Shown here: piece by piece, positions 1-9,829 of the stretch
How the letters are laid out: the number at the start of each line of letters is the position of its first letter
How positions within the stretch are numbered: the stretch's first letter is position 1
Origin: Megalobrama amblycephala
Lineage: Eukaryota; Chordata; Actinopteri; Cypriniformes; Xenocyprididae
Reading direction: 5' to 3'
DNA length: 64,000 nucleotides
NCBI RefSeq assembly: GCF_018812025.1
Contig: NC_063044.1
Span: 75,611,741-75,675,740 of the forward strand
Translations under genes and position numbers: made by a program
The notes under the pieces: generated by a model
What the model saw: only the letters and a program-made list of their open reading frames with translations
Database searches by the model: none
Told to the model about the DNA's origin: nothing

Positions 1-33
1 AAGAAAAGTGAGAGACAGAGTCAAAAAGGTGAC

Positions 34-513
34 TGTTACGGTATACAGGAGACAGACACAGATGTAACAGGTAATGGATGTTTATTAGACCACAGTAGAG
101 CAGGTGAACACACACAGGTGAGTGAACTGGTTATGTTGAAGGTTGAGCAGGTAGTAAGAGGAATAGTTACTGTCCTTTCTCTTTGCAGGTAGATATGAGT
201 TGGAGCTTGGGGATCGCTGGAGCACAGAGGAGATCGCTGGAGAACTGAGGAGCTGACGGAAACACACCCACACAGCAGACGAGACACACAGAGGGAAGGA
301 GGCACGCTGGAGACAGGTGAGTATTCGAAGAGGAGTCCTTGAGGTAAGCATAACATGGGTTTATGCGAACGAGACCGGACGTGGAGTGCTGTGTGCGTGT
401 GGGTTAAATAGTGCTGTTGATGAGTGAGGTGATGAGGTGCAGGTGGCGGTGATCAGTACTCTGGTGATGGCGTGCGTTGTGATTGGATGTTGGAACCTGA
501 CGTGTCTGTGACA
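34..513 (-). repeat. 3' LTR of gypsy-1
   Basis: The LTR begins TG and ends CA on either strand, with terminal TGTTACGG and CTGTGACA on the plus strand. It matches the other LTR at 4769-5248 over all 480 positions except one (T at 361, A at 5096). An AATAAA polyadenylation signal reads on the minus strand at 81-86, near the end of the LTR as expected. Confidence 0.95.
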
Positions 514-1396
514 GTACCCCCCCTCCACGGCCCGCTCCAGAGGGCCGAGGACCCCGACGCCGTGGTGGTCGTCCTCTTCCCCGCGGTGCCGGTCTTTCAG
601 GGTGACTGTCGTGGAATGTTTGGAGTAAGTTGGGGTCTACGATGTCGTTCCTTGGGACCCAGGAGCGTTCCTCGGGGCTGTATCCTTCCCAATCCACAAG
701 ATATTCCAACTGACCACCACGATGTCGGGAGTCCAAGATCTCCCGAACCTCATATGCAGCTCCGTCCTCCAGGATGAGTGGAAGGGGGGGTTCGGCGGGA
801 GCCACGTCAGGTCCTGTGGGAAGAACAGAAGGATGGTGAGCTTTAAGCAGTGACACGTGGAAAGTGGGGTGAATACGATACCCTTGTGGAAGACGGAGTT
901 GGTAGGTGACTGGATTGACCTGCTTGATGATTGGGAATGGGCCAATGAACCTGGGACTCAGCTTTCTGCAGGGCAGACGCAGTCTGATGTCTCGGGTGGA
1001 TAGCCAAACCAACTGACCAGGCTGGAAGACAGGGGTGTTGGAACGTCGGAGGTCGGCTACCATCCTGCGTCTGCGCAGGGCTCGTTGCAGTTGATGGTGT
1101 GCTGAGTCCCAGACCCTCTCGCTCTCTTGGAACCAGTAATCCACTGCCGGAACGTTGGAGGGTTCTCCATCCCAGGGGAACAGTGGGGGTTGATAGCCGA
1201 GTACGCACTGGAACGGTGTGAGTCCTGTAGTAGACTGTCGGAGGGAGTTTTGGGCGTACTCGGCCCAACCCAGGAACTGGTTCCAAGAGTCCTGGTGGTC
1301 ATGACAGAAGGTACGGAGGAAGCGGCCGATCTCCTGCAACTTCCTTTCCGTCTGCCCGTTCGATTGCGGGTGGTATCCGGATGTCAGGCCACACCT
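404..1396 (-). pseudogene. gypsy-1 integrase C-terminal half with chromodomain
   Basis: After the frameshift near 1395 the minus-strand frame reads [12 protein letters not shown], the third acidic region of the integrase catalytic core. It continues through the GPF/Y-like module (RFIGPFPI) and a chromodomain ([17 protein letters not shown]). The last part is an Arg/Pro/Gly-rich tail that runs into the LTR and stops at 404. Chromodomains on integrases are thought to steer insertion toward particular chromatin. The matching part of gypsy-2 is very similar. Confidence 0.85.
514..526 (-). other. Polypurine tract of gypsy-1
   Basis: The minus strand reads GGAGGGGGGGTAC directly before the 3' LTR start. 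This is the usual plus-strand DNA primer of LTR elements. The same tract borders the 3' LTRs of gypsy-2 (27083-27095) and gypsy-3 (62621-62637). Confidence 0.8.
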
Positions 1397-3224
1397 AGGA
1401 GGGAGTTGAACGACTTCCATACCCTGGATATGAATTGGGGTCCTCGGTCGGAGACAATGTCCTCTGGTATTCCATAGTATCTGAAGACTTGGTTGAAGAG
1501 AATCTCGGCTGTCTCCATGGCAGTGGGTAATCCTGGAAGTGGGATTAGACGGCACGATTTGGAGAAGCGGTCCACAACAACTAGGATGGTGGTATTTCCG
1601 TCTGAGACAGGGAGATCAGTAATGAAATCCACTCCTAGGTGTGACCATGGGTGATCTGGAACGGGCAGCGGAAGGAGTTTCCCAGCTGGCAGATGACGAG
1701 GAGATTTGGAGATGGCACACTCCCTACAGCCCTGCACGTACCTTCTGACATCCGAAGCCATCCCTGGCCACCAGAAGCGTTCTTTAAGCAATGAGAGGGT
1801 TTCATTGACCCCTGGGTGACCAGTGCCAAGTGACGTGTGAGCCGAGTGAATGGTGGGAGTGCGTCGTGTCCGTGGAATGTAGAGCAAGCCGGGTGGACAG
1901 ACCGGCGGAGGGTTCGTGGAGGCATTGGAGGAGGGAATGGTCTCTTCTGACCAGGTAATAGGACTTACGATGAGAGAGCTCGGGATGATGGGTTCTGGTT
2001 CCTCGGTCTGTTCGTCAGGAGCATGGAGACGGGAGAGAGCGTCGGCCTTTACATTCTTGGTGCCTGGGCGGTAGGAGATGGTATAATTGAAGCGGGAGAT
2101 AAACATCGCCCAACGGGCTTGTCTGGGGTTCAGTCTCTTTGCTGATCGAAGATATTCAAGGTTTTTACGGTCGGTTAGCACCAGGAACGCATGTTTGGCT
2201 CCCTCCAGCCAATGCCTCCACTCTTCCAAGGCAATCTTAACAGCAAGAAGTTCCCTGTCACCGATGGAGTAGTTGACTTCCGCCGGGCTGAGCTTGTGGG
2301 AGAAGAAGGCGCATGGATGGAGTCAACTTGGCGTCCCCTGCTGCTGCGACAACACCGCTCCCACTCCAGTTGTCGAGGCGTCCACTTCTATGACGAACTG
2401 TTTCTCTGGGTCTGGGTGTACGAGTAAGGGAGCGGTGGTGAAGGCTTCTTTGAGCTGGTTAAAGGCGTTGGTGGCTGCCGGGGTCCAGGACAGAGACTTG
2501 GGCTGATGACGGAGCAGGCTGGTGAGTGGATGGGCGATGGAACTATAACCTTTGATGAAACGTCTGTAGAAATTAGAGAAACTGAGGAAGCGCTGGAGTT
2601 CTTTTATGGTGGTGGGTTCTGGCCAGTTGGTGATGGATTCCACCTTCCTCTCGTCCATCCGGATGCCACTGTGGTCGATGTTGTAGCCCAGGAAAGAGAC
2701 GGAAGGTTGGTGAAATGAGCATTTCTCTGCCCTGAGGAACAGGTTGTATTGGCGAAGTCGGGTGAGGACCTCCGCAACGTGTCGGCGATGTTCGGCCTGG
2801 CTCCGGGAGTATATGAGAATGTCGTCGATGTAAACCAGGACAAAACGATGGAGAAACTCCCGGAGCACCTCATGAATGAAGTCCTGGAATACGGAGGGGG
2901 CGTTGACCAGTCCATACGGCATTACAAGGTACTCGTAGTGGCCAGTAGGGGTGATGAAGGCGGTCTTCCACTCATCCCCCTCACGTATCCGGATGAGGTT
3001 GTACGCGCTGCGGAGGTCCAGCTTCGTAAACACAGTGGCACCACGGAGATGTTCCAGGGCCGCTGGGACGAGAGGAAGGGGATACTGGAACTTGACGGTT
3101 ACTTTGTTGAGGGAGCGATAATCAATGCAGGGCCGCAAGCCTCCGTCCTTTTTAGCCACAAAGAAGAAACTGGAAGCAGCAGGGGAAGTAGACGGCCTGA
3201 TGTAACCTTGGGCGAGGGCTTGAT
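1384..3224 (-). pseudogene. gypsy-1 reverse transcriptase, RNase H and integrase N-terminal half, broken
   Basis: The reverse-transcriptase segment (about 3170-2560) contains the finger region [12 protein letters not shown], the [10 protein letters not shown] motif and the catalytic YIDD box. RNase H follows with EVDAST. A TGA at 2325-2323 stops the frame inside RNase H. The same frame continues from 2229 with the integrase HHCC zinc-binding region (GHPGV, CRECA) and the start of the catalytic core ([24 protein letters not shown]). An indel near 1390-1400 then shifts the frame. The catalytic residues themselves look preserved; only the frame is damaged. Confidence 0.85.
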
Positions 3225-4739
3225 GTAATCCTCCATGGCCTTCTCCTCCGGGGTGGAAAGTGGGTATATCTTACCCTTTGGCACTGGTTCACCCGGAAGC
3301 ATGTTGATGGCACAGTCCCATGGCCGGTGTGGAGGCAGCTTGGAAGCCCGTTGCGGGCAAAATACATCGCTGAAGGGGGCGTAACACTTGGGGATGTCGA
3401 CGGAGCGTTGTTCGACTGGACTTTCGATGGACGTGGCGCAGAGAGAGAGATCAGGCGAAGAAGATGGTGGTACAGGAAGTTCAGTCAGGCAGCGAGAGAA
3501 GCAAGTGTCGCCCCACTTCAGGATTTCGCCCGTCTTCCAGGAGATGATAGGGTTGTGCTGCTCCAACCAGGGGCGCCCCAGAACCACGTCAGCAGTTGAG
3601 TCCTCCAGAACCAGCATATGAGCCTCTTCCCGGTGTAGTAAACCAACTTGAATGGTTACTGGTCCAGCCACGGTGCGGACGCGCTTACGGCTCAGGGGTC
3701 TGCCGGTTAGTGAGTTGAGCGTGTAGATGGTAGGAGACGGAGTGGTCTTGATACGAAGGTGGCGGCAGATGGCTCCGGAGATGAAGTTGCCGGCTGACCC
3801 CGAGTCGATGAGCGCGACCACTGAAAGGGAGACATTGGCGGCATTAAGATTGACGACAGTAGTGAGTGGTTTCAACTTATGAGTAGCAGGAATAATGGCA
3901 CTCACCAGGGGTCGCGGCGGTCGTGTGGGGCATGCAGCAATAGCATGCCCGGGTTCACCACAGTAGAGACAGAGACGGAGGGTCAGCCGGCGGCGGCGTT
4001 CTTCAGAAGATAGACGAGAGTGTTCCACATCCATAGGTACTTGGGCTGGTTCTGGGGTGCTGACGGGTTCGGATCGGCAGAGGAGCACGTTGGAGAGGGA
4101 CTGGTCCTGGTGCTCTTGGATGCACGCTTGCATGCGAGTGGCACAGCGAATGGAGAGCTGGATGAACTTTTTGAGGCCGATGGAGTCCTCGCATGCAGCG
4201 AGATGCAGCCGCACCCGAGGTTCCAATCCTTGGCGATAAGTCGTTATTAGAGCTTGTTCATTCCATGCAAGCGTTCTGAATTACAAAGCATAGTCGTAAA
4301 CAGACAGAGATCCTTGTTTCAAGTTATAAAGTTTCTCACCAGCTGAAGAGTCCGTGATCGGTTTCCCGAAGTAGTAGGATTGGGTTACAGCGCCCCGGTG
4401 GGACCAGATGGAATCGGCCCATTTTAATGCTTTGCCGCTGAGCTGAGATATAATGAACGCTATTTTGGAGGTGTCACTCGGGTACAGGTGCGGCTGCATC
4501 TCCAGGACCAGTGTGCATTGCAGCAGGAATCCGCTGCAATCCTCCGCCGATCCTGAGTAGGGCGCCAGTTTGGCCATGGGACTGGCGTACGGCGGCAGTG
4601 AAGGAGAAGTGTTGACATTGCTGGTGGTGTTAGCTGGTGCGGGTGAAGGGACAGTAACTGGAGATGGCGGTGGATGATGAGTGGATAATGTGCGTCGAAG
4701 CGCATCCATGAGTTCCTGGAATGGATCTGGCTGGCTCAT
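3225..4739 (-). pseudogene. gypsy-1 gag-protease, broken
   Basis: The minus-strand frame opens at ATG 4739 with MSQPDPF and reads a retroviral-type gag. A nonsense TAA at 4283-4281 interrupts it, where gypsy-2 has a CAA codon. The same frame then resumes through a CCHC zinc knuckle (CLYCGEPGHAIAAC) and an aspartic protease core ([10 protein letters not shown]). Compared with gypsy-2 there are small deletions beside the nonsense codon. About 4 bp are missing near 3228, which shifts the frame at the protease-RT boundary. The product would package RNA and process the polyprotein if intact; this copy cannot. Confidence 0.85.
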
Positions 4740-4757
4740 ACTGGGTCTGCGGTTTAG

Positions 4758-4766
4758 GTCCGGTCT
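4758..4766 (-). other. Putative self-priming primer-binding site of gypsy-1
   Basis: Two bases inside the 5' LTR the minus strand reads AGACCGGAC. No TGG-initiated tRNA-type primer site is present here. The 9-mer is the reverse complement of GTCCGGTCT in the LTR at the predicted RNA 5' end. Tf1 and sushi-type elements are known to prime reverse transcription with the folded 5' end of their own RNA, and this fits that mechanism. Confidence 0.55.
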
Positions 4767-4768
4767 TC

Positions 4769-5248
4769 TGTTACGGTATACAGGAGACAGACACAGATGT
4801 AACAGGTAATGGATGTTTATTAGACCACAGTAGAGCAGGTGAACACACACAGGTGAGTGAACTGGTTATGTTGAAGGTTGAGCAGGTAGTAAGAGGAATA
4901 GTTACTGTCCTTTCTCTTTGCAGGTAGATATGAGTTGGAGCTTGGGGATCGCTGGAGCACAGAGGAGATCGCTGGAGAACTGAGGAGCTGACGGAAACAC
5001 ACCCACACAGCAGACGAGACACACAGAGGGAAGGAGGCACGCTGGAGACAGGTGAGTATTCGAAGAGGAGTCCTTGAGGTAAGCATAACATGGGTATATG
5101 CGAACGAGACCGGACGTGGAGTGCTGTGTGCGTGTGGGTTAAATAGTGCTGTTGATGAGTGAGGTGATGAGGTGCAGGTGGCGGTGATCAGTACTCTGGT
5201 GATGGCGTGCGTTGTGATTGGATGTTGGAACCTGACGTGTCTGTGACA
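4769..5248 (-). repeat. 5' LTR of gypsy-1
   Basis: This is the upstream LTR relative to the minus-strand coding direction. It carries the presumed promoter, with TATTTAA at 5145-5139 and a predicted transcript start about 30 bp further on, near 5115. It differs from the 3' LTR at one base in 480. Confidence 0.95.
5106..5145 (-). promoter_or_regulatory. Core promoter and presumed R-region start of gypsy-1
   Basis: On the minus strand TATTTAA at 5145-5139 is followed about 30 nt later by GTCCGGTCT at 5115-5107. That 9-mer is complementary to the sequence just inside the LTR at 4758-4766. The gypsy-2 LTR has the same arrangement, with ATAAAG about 29 nt before the same 9-mer. A conserved TATA distance suggests the transcript begins at or near GTCCGG. 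The start site is inferred, not mapped. Confidence 0.6.
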
Positions 5249-5636
5249 GTGACACAACATCAGCAGAATATGAAGAAGATTTAACTGCTCTCAATAGCTA
5301 TATCAGTGCACATGCTGAACTTTACCTGTGCTTTTACTCTTGTTTGAAAATCATCTTGGGACGTCTGATATTCTTACTGTGGAATGAATTATTTCATTTT
5401 TGTTGATGAGTTTGATCACAGGCAGCTTCCTACAGTAAAAGCTCGGTCCCATGGTGTCGCTATTGTAGGGTTTAAACGTCTTCAGTGTTAAGGATGATTG
5501 TGGATTAATGTTTTCACTTCATCTCGGTGTGACATTGTGACTTTTTATTTGAATAAGCAAGAAGACCCTGTTTAAAAATAAACCAATTTAAAACATATTT
5601 TATTTAAAGTTTTTCCTGTGTATTCTGACAAACATG

Positions 5637-5816
5637 GGCTAAGCCCCGGATATCCACTCATCCTAGAACTGTCCCAGGTGTCCCAAACTTCCTCAAGTTC
5701 CTCAGTTAATGAGAGTGGAAGAGAGCGCTGATTATTTATTCCCACACCTTTAGCACTGAGACACGAACCTGCGACCTTCAGGTCCAACTCACTAACCATT
5801 AGGCCACAACTGCCCC
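5637..5816 (-). repeat. tRNA-derived SINE copy
   Basis: The minus strand starts GGGGCAGTTGTGGCC and carries a polymerase-III A box (TGGCCTAATGG, 5806-5796) and a B box (GGTTCGTGTCTC, 5769-5758) with tRNA-like spacing. A degenerate body follows. It lies in the intron immediately upstream of the receptor-A V exon. It is a SINE head rather than a tRNA gene, because the 3' half does not form a tRNA acceptor stem. Confidence 0.65.
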
Positions 5817-5856
5817 TAATATAATATAATGATCAGTCAAATATACTGTGTTTCAG

Positions 5857-7561
5857 GTACCAGTGGAGTGGATGAGACTGATGTGTTCATCAGTTCTGGT
5901 GAAAATGTCCGTCTGCCCTGTAATAATGATCTTTCTGACTGTAACTCAACATATTGGATCTATAACAGATTCACACATTCAGCAGCAGTTGGACTGATTA
6001 CTGAAGGGATAAAGAATAAAGACACAGAGAGACATGAGAGACTGAGTCTTGGGTCTGACTGCTCTCTGAACATCAAGAACGTCACAGAAGAAGATTATGG
6101 ATTTTACAGCTGCAGACAATATGTGAATGGAGAACAACAAGGATCTGATGAACGTGTTTATCTGCATGTTCTTCATGGTAAGTTTATGATTATGTGGTCA
6201 ATTTAAAAAGAGCAGATTCTCCCATTAAACTCACATGATGATTGAAGAGTCTGTGATTTGTGTCTTGTGTTCAGTTTCAGTGTCTCCATCATCATCATCA
6301 TCATCCTCACAGACTGAGATCAGTCCAGGTCGCTCTGTGACTCTCTCCTGTCGGTTGTGTTCTGAATTCTCCTGTGATTATTTGGTCCGTTCTGAGGGAC
6401 TTCAGCTGTTGTGGGTGAATCAGACTGGTGTTGATCTGAAGACAGACTCCAGATATCAGATATTATTCTCATCAGATCACTGTAACATCACTCTGACTAC
6501 AACACTCCTGAATGAAGATGACAACAGAGAGTGGAGATGTCAGCTTACTCTCAGAAATCAACTCCAGACCTCAGTCAGATACACTGTCAAGTATTCAGGT
6601 GAGAAACAACTATTACTACTGTAAAATATGATGTTAATGTCCTACAGATGAACATCTGAACATTCATCTTCTGATTCCAGTCAGCAGCTCAAACTCTGAG
6701 AAGAAATCAAGCCAAACTACAGCAGCAGCTCCTACACAAGGTTCATGATCACATGATCACTGTCACACATCATCAGTCTCTCACTTCACTGGTTCACACT
6801 GGCTTTAATTCATCCATCCTTTCATTTGTACAGAGAATCAGAAGTCATTAAATACTCCAAACTCTGAGAGGACAGCAGCTGCTCAAACACCTGGATTTAC
6901 TGAACAACAAGGTGTTTATTCATGACTTTATTATTTCAGTGGTTCAATTACTGAGAAAGAGTGTATTTTGAAGACCTCAATCATTCACTTTCTCCACACA
7001 AACAGGAAGTCAGCTTAAAAGCTAATGTAAATAATACATATACTAGAGTAAATATGATGTGTCGAAGTGAACTAACAGACGTGATCCACAGGTCCAGCTG
7101 ACACAGCATCAGAAACTGAAGTCAGTGTGACTGCTGGATCATTATTCAGAGGTACGACACGTTCATTTCTACTGACAGCTTTACACCATTAAACTATCAG
7201 TCAGTCTGTAAATGCTTCATCAATAACTGTTCATAGTTGAATCCCCTTGACTTCAGTCATGTCCAGTTTCTCTTCTTCTTCTTCTTCTTCTTCTTCCACA
7301 CATGTTTCCTGCAGTGATTGTGATTATTGTTGAGATGGCAGTGTTTGCTGCTCCTACTGTGATTCTTCTTCAGATCATCTGTGCAAGAAGAGCTGGTGAG
7401 TTTGAGCTTCACACAATCTGATGATTCACACTCATCTGATCTGGAACAATCTGCAATCATGGTAAAAACACATACGAGAGGTCAGTCAATGCTTTTATTT
7501 TGCAGGGAGGAAGGACTCGCAGCACCCAGAGGAAATAGAGATGTCTACAATATTACAATAA
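5857..7561 (+). CDS. Ig-superfamily transmembrane receptor, copy A (5' exon outside window)
   Basis: Seven phase-1 exons are readable: 5857-6177 (V-like Ig), 6275-6598 (second Ig), 6681-6740, 6834-6911 and 7092-7151 (Ser/Thr-rich stalk), 7315-7395 (transmembrane) and 7506-7561 (tail and stop). All boundaries are GT-AG. The V domain has the canonical cysteines (VRLPC and YSCRQY), and the second Ig has VTLSC and EWRCQL plus extra cysteines. The membrane segment VIVIIVEMAVFAAPTVIL contains a glutamate. The tail is about 24 residues with no tyrosine, hence no ITIM or ITAM. No signal exon is seen after gypsy-1, so exon 1 probably lies upstream of position 1. Copy B at 58272 has the same plan. The family resembles multigene fish immune Ig receptors; I do not recognise a named gene. 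Confidence 0.8.
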
Positions 7562-9131
7562 AATACTGCTGAGTTTGGAGACCATCTGAAACAAGATTTA
7601 AAACAGTAAAAACTCACAGAGAATTGTTCATTGTTTGATTTTCTTCTTCTCAGAAAACAGAGAAAAACTCTCTGAAGAAATAGTGACACCATCAAGTTTA
7701 GATTAAATGTTGGATGATTGCTACTAATTTTCTTAAAGGGGTCATAAATTGAGAAATCAAATGTTCCTTTATCTATAGCCATATGAGAAGTCATTGTACT
7801 ATAAAAACATCCTGTAAGTTTCAGAGCTCAAATCTTCCTTGTTAGTCCAGAAATAACGTTTATTGAACTGGTGCGTCACTGAGATGAGGAGAGAAGAGTG
7901 ATACAGGATCACTGGATCACCAAACCTCCTGTTATGAATCTCTTACTGTATTTACATCAGGCTCTTAATTATGATCAGTGGGAGATTATTATGTTTTATT
8001 AACAAAGTTCAGGAGGAGCATATTCAAATGATCTACCCAATCAGCATAAGAGGAGGCCTATAAATACGTAGCCGACTCACCTATGTTCCTCGACAATTTT
8101 TTCTGCATCCCTCCACCACCCTGTCTCCTCACACTTGCCTGGTTACTATCTTAACCAAAGATACGGAGGAGTACACTTGGTTTGACCGACATTTCCCTAG
8201 ACAGCATGCCAAATACACATACTTTTTATTCAATCTAATCATTTGTAAGTGTGAACTCGTGAAATGAATAAAGTTTGTTGAACAAATTCTCTCATGAGGC
8301 GTCTCTGTTTCTGTCTGGTGTTTGTGTGCAGTACGAGTGTTTCTCATGTGTATGTTTAGTGTGTTCAGCTCCTGTTCATGTAGGAAAAAAAACAGACAAG
8401 GGTATTCGGTTCCTCTTCTGTGAAGATATAATAACGAGAAGGCGATTGCAGAACCAAAAGTGGAAGAAAATCCAAGCAAACTCTGAATAGCAGCTCAACT
8501 CCTAGTAAGTCTTTATTTTTGGCAACAACTTGCTGTAATTTAGATGTATCGATTTATAGATATTATAAATTCACCACTCATTTCACCTCTAGAACTGAAA
8601 TAAATAATTATTCATCAACAGCAAACACTGAAAATGTGTTGAATGAACTCTTTCAGTGGTACAGTACTAGAAAATATGATATTATAACGTAAGTCGATGA
8701 AAAAGCTTGTAGAGGAACTTTCATGTTGGCTTGAGAAAGTCTAGTCTGAAAGTAGTTTGAAGTGGTTTTAAAGTCTGAACGATTTAAGTGTGAAGGTTTT
8801 GAGTCCATGCTGTCATATCAGACATATAGTTTATAGGGTGTTCTGAGTTCTTTCAAGGGTGTTGCTACACAGTTGCTATGGTGTTCTGTGTGGTTGCTAG
8901 GCAGTTACTAGTGTGTTATGGGTGGTGATTCATTACGCATCATCGTTTCTTATTGGTTAGATCTGATCAACATGATTTATTTGAATCCTTCACCATGTGT
9001 CTTAATAATTTTTAAAGATGAATAAATGTACTTGTTTTCTGATCTGATATTCAGATCAACAGCACTCTTACTCATGTGATCTGGATTAAACATGATGAAA
9101 GCTGGAAGATCCAGACCTACAGGAGTAACAT
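7562..9131. other. Intergenic stretch between receptor A and the TRIM gene
   Basis: This holds the 3' untranslated region of receptor A and then no recognisable gene. Short open frames, such as one at 8275-8490, have no family signature. A degenerate tandem repeat of a roughly GGTTGCTAGG unit lies at about 8828-8930. The two convergent genes end on either side of it. Confidence 0.5.
8828..8935. repeat. Degenerate GTTGCTA minisatellite
   Basis: Related units built on GTTGCTA, TGGTGTTCTG and GTGTGGTTGCTAGG recur several times. Such arrays are common in cyprinid introns and spacers. The copies are imperfect. Confidence 0.45.
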
Positions 9132-9789
9132 TTACTGACGATTGAGTGGTAAGATCCTCAGAGATCCATCAAAACAATAGAAGAATGGAAAGAGTGTGTC
9201 AGCAAAGGTGGCTGTGAATGTGACTAGATGTGTGTTAGTTACAGGATCAGAGAATGACACCGTTCCTCCATCATAGTCCAGATTCACTCTCACACGATCA
9301 AGCTTACGTTTAACAAGAAAACCACATGGTTCATCCAGTCCTTCCACATCATACTCCACACTCCAGACATCAGTGTCGAAGAAATCACATCCCTTCCTCT
9401 GGTTTGATGCTGTAGTTACTCCAAGAATCCAGTCTGAACTTTCTTTAACCTCTATATCCCAGCAGTGTGTTCCTGAGTTAAACCCCTCTGAACCCAGAAC
9501 ACAGGGATAACGGTCAAATCTCTCTGGATTATCAGGAAGAGGTTGATCGTTCTCGCTGTATCTCACACTGGTCAGATCATCAGACAGGACGAGATCTGGA
9601 TGAGCAGTGTTTGGATCCAGAATCACAGGAGCTGATGAGACACAATCAACAGATGATTTTATTCTGATGTTCATATAATGATCAAGAGTGAACCAACACA
9701 GATTATTATGAATTATGACACTCGTCCTGTTGATCAGACATTTTCCTCTGATCACTGTCAGTGCTGTCATTGGTTTCACACTCATTTTC

Positions 9790-9829
<40 letters not shown>

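Larger units (their letters stand above)
34..5248 (-). mobile_element. Full-length Ty3/gypsy chromovirus (gypsy-1)
   Basis: This is a complete LTR retrotransposon on the minus strand. Two 480-bp LTRs (34-513 and 4769-5248) flank gag, protease, reverse transcriptase, RNase H, integrase and a C-terminal chromodomain, which is the gene order of chromoviruses. A 5-bp target duplication, GTGAC, lies at 29-33 and 5249-5253. A polypurine tract abuts the 3' LTR at 514-526. The coding region is broken by at least two nonsense codons and two frameshifts, so this copy is not autonomous. The chromodomain and the likely self-priming site place it near the Tf1/sushi group; the group assignment is inference. 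It sits upstream of Ig-receptor copy A, probably inside its first intron. Confidence 0.95.

Noticed and set aside
472..3621. Long plus-strand frames across gypsy-1
   Set aside because: They are antisense shadows of the minus-strand pol and gag frames, which carry the conserved motifs.
4740..4768. A tRNA-primed binding site next to the gypsy-1 LTR
   Set aside because: No TGG-starting match to a tRNA 3' end is visible; the self-complementary 9-mer fits better.
5758..5816. A possible tRNA gene on the minus strand with A and B boxes
   Set aside because: Only the 5' two-thirds resembles a tRNA; there is no matching acceptor stem, and a longer repeat body follows, so it is a SINE head.
8275..8490. 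Open frame of 71 residues downstream of receptor A
   Set aside because: No domain, no splice context and cysteine-rich low-complexity reading; likely chance.
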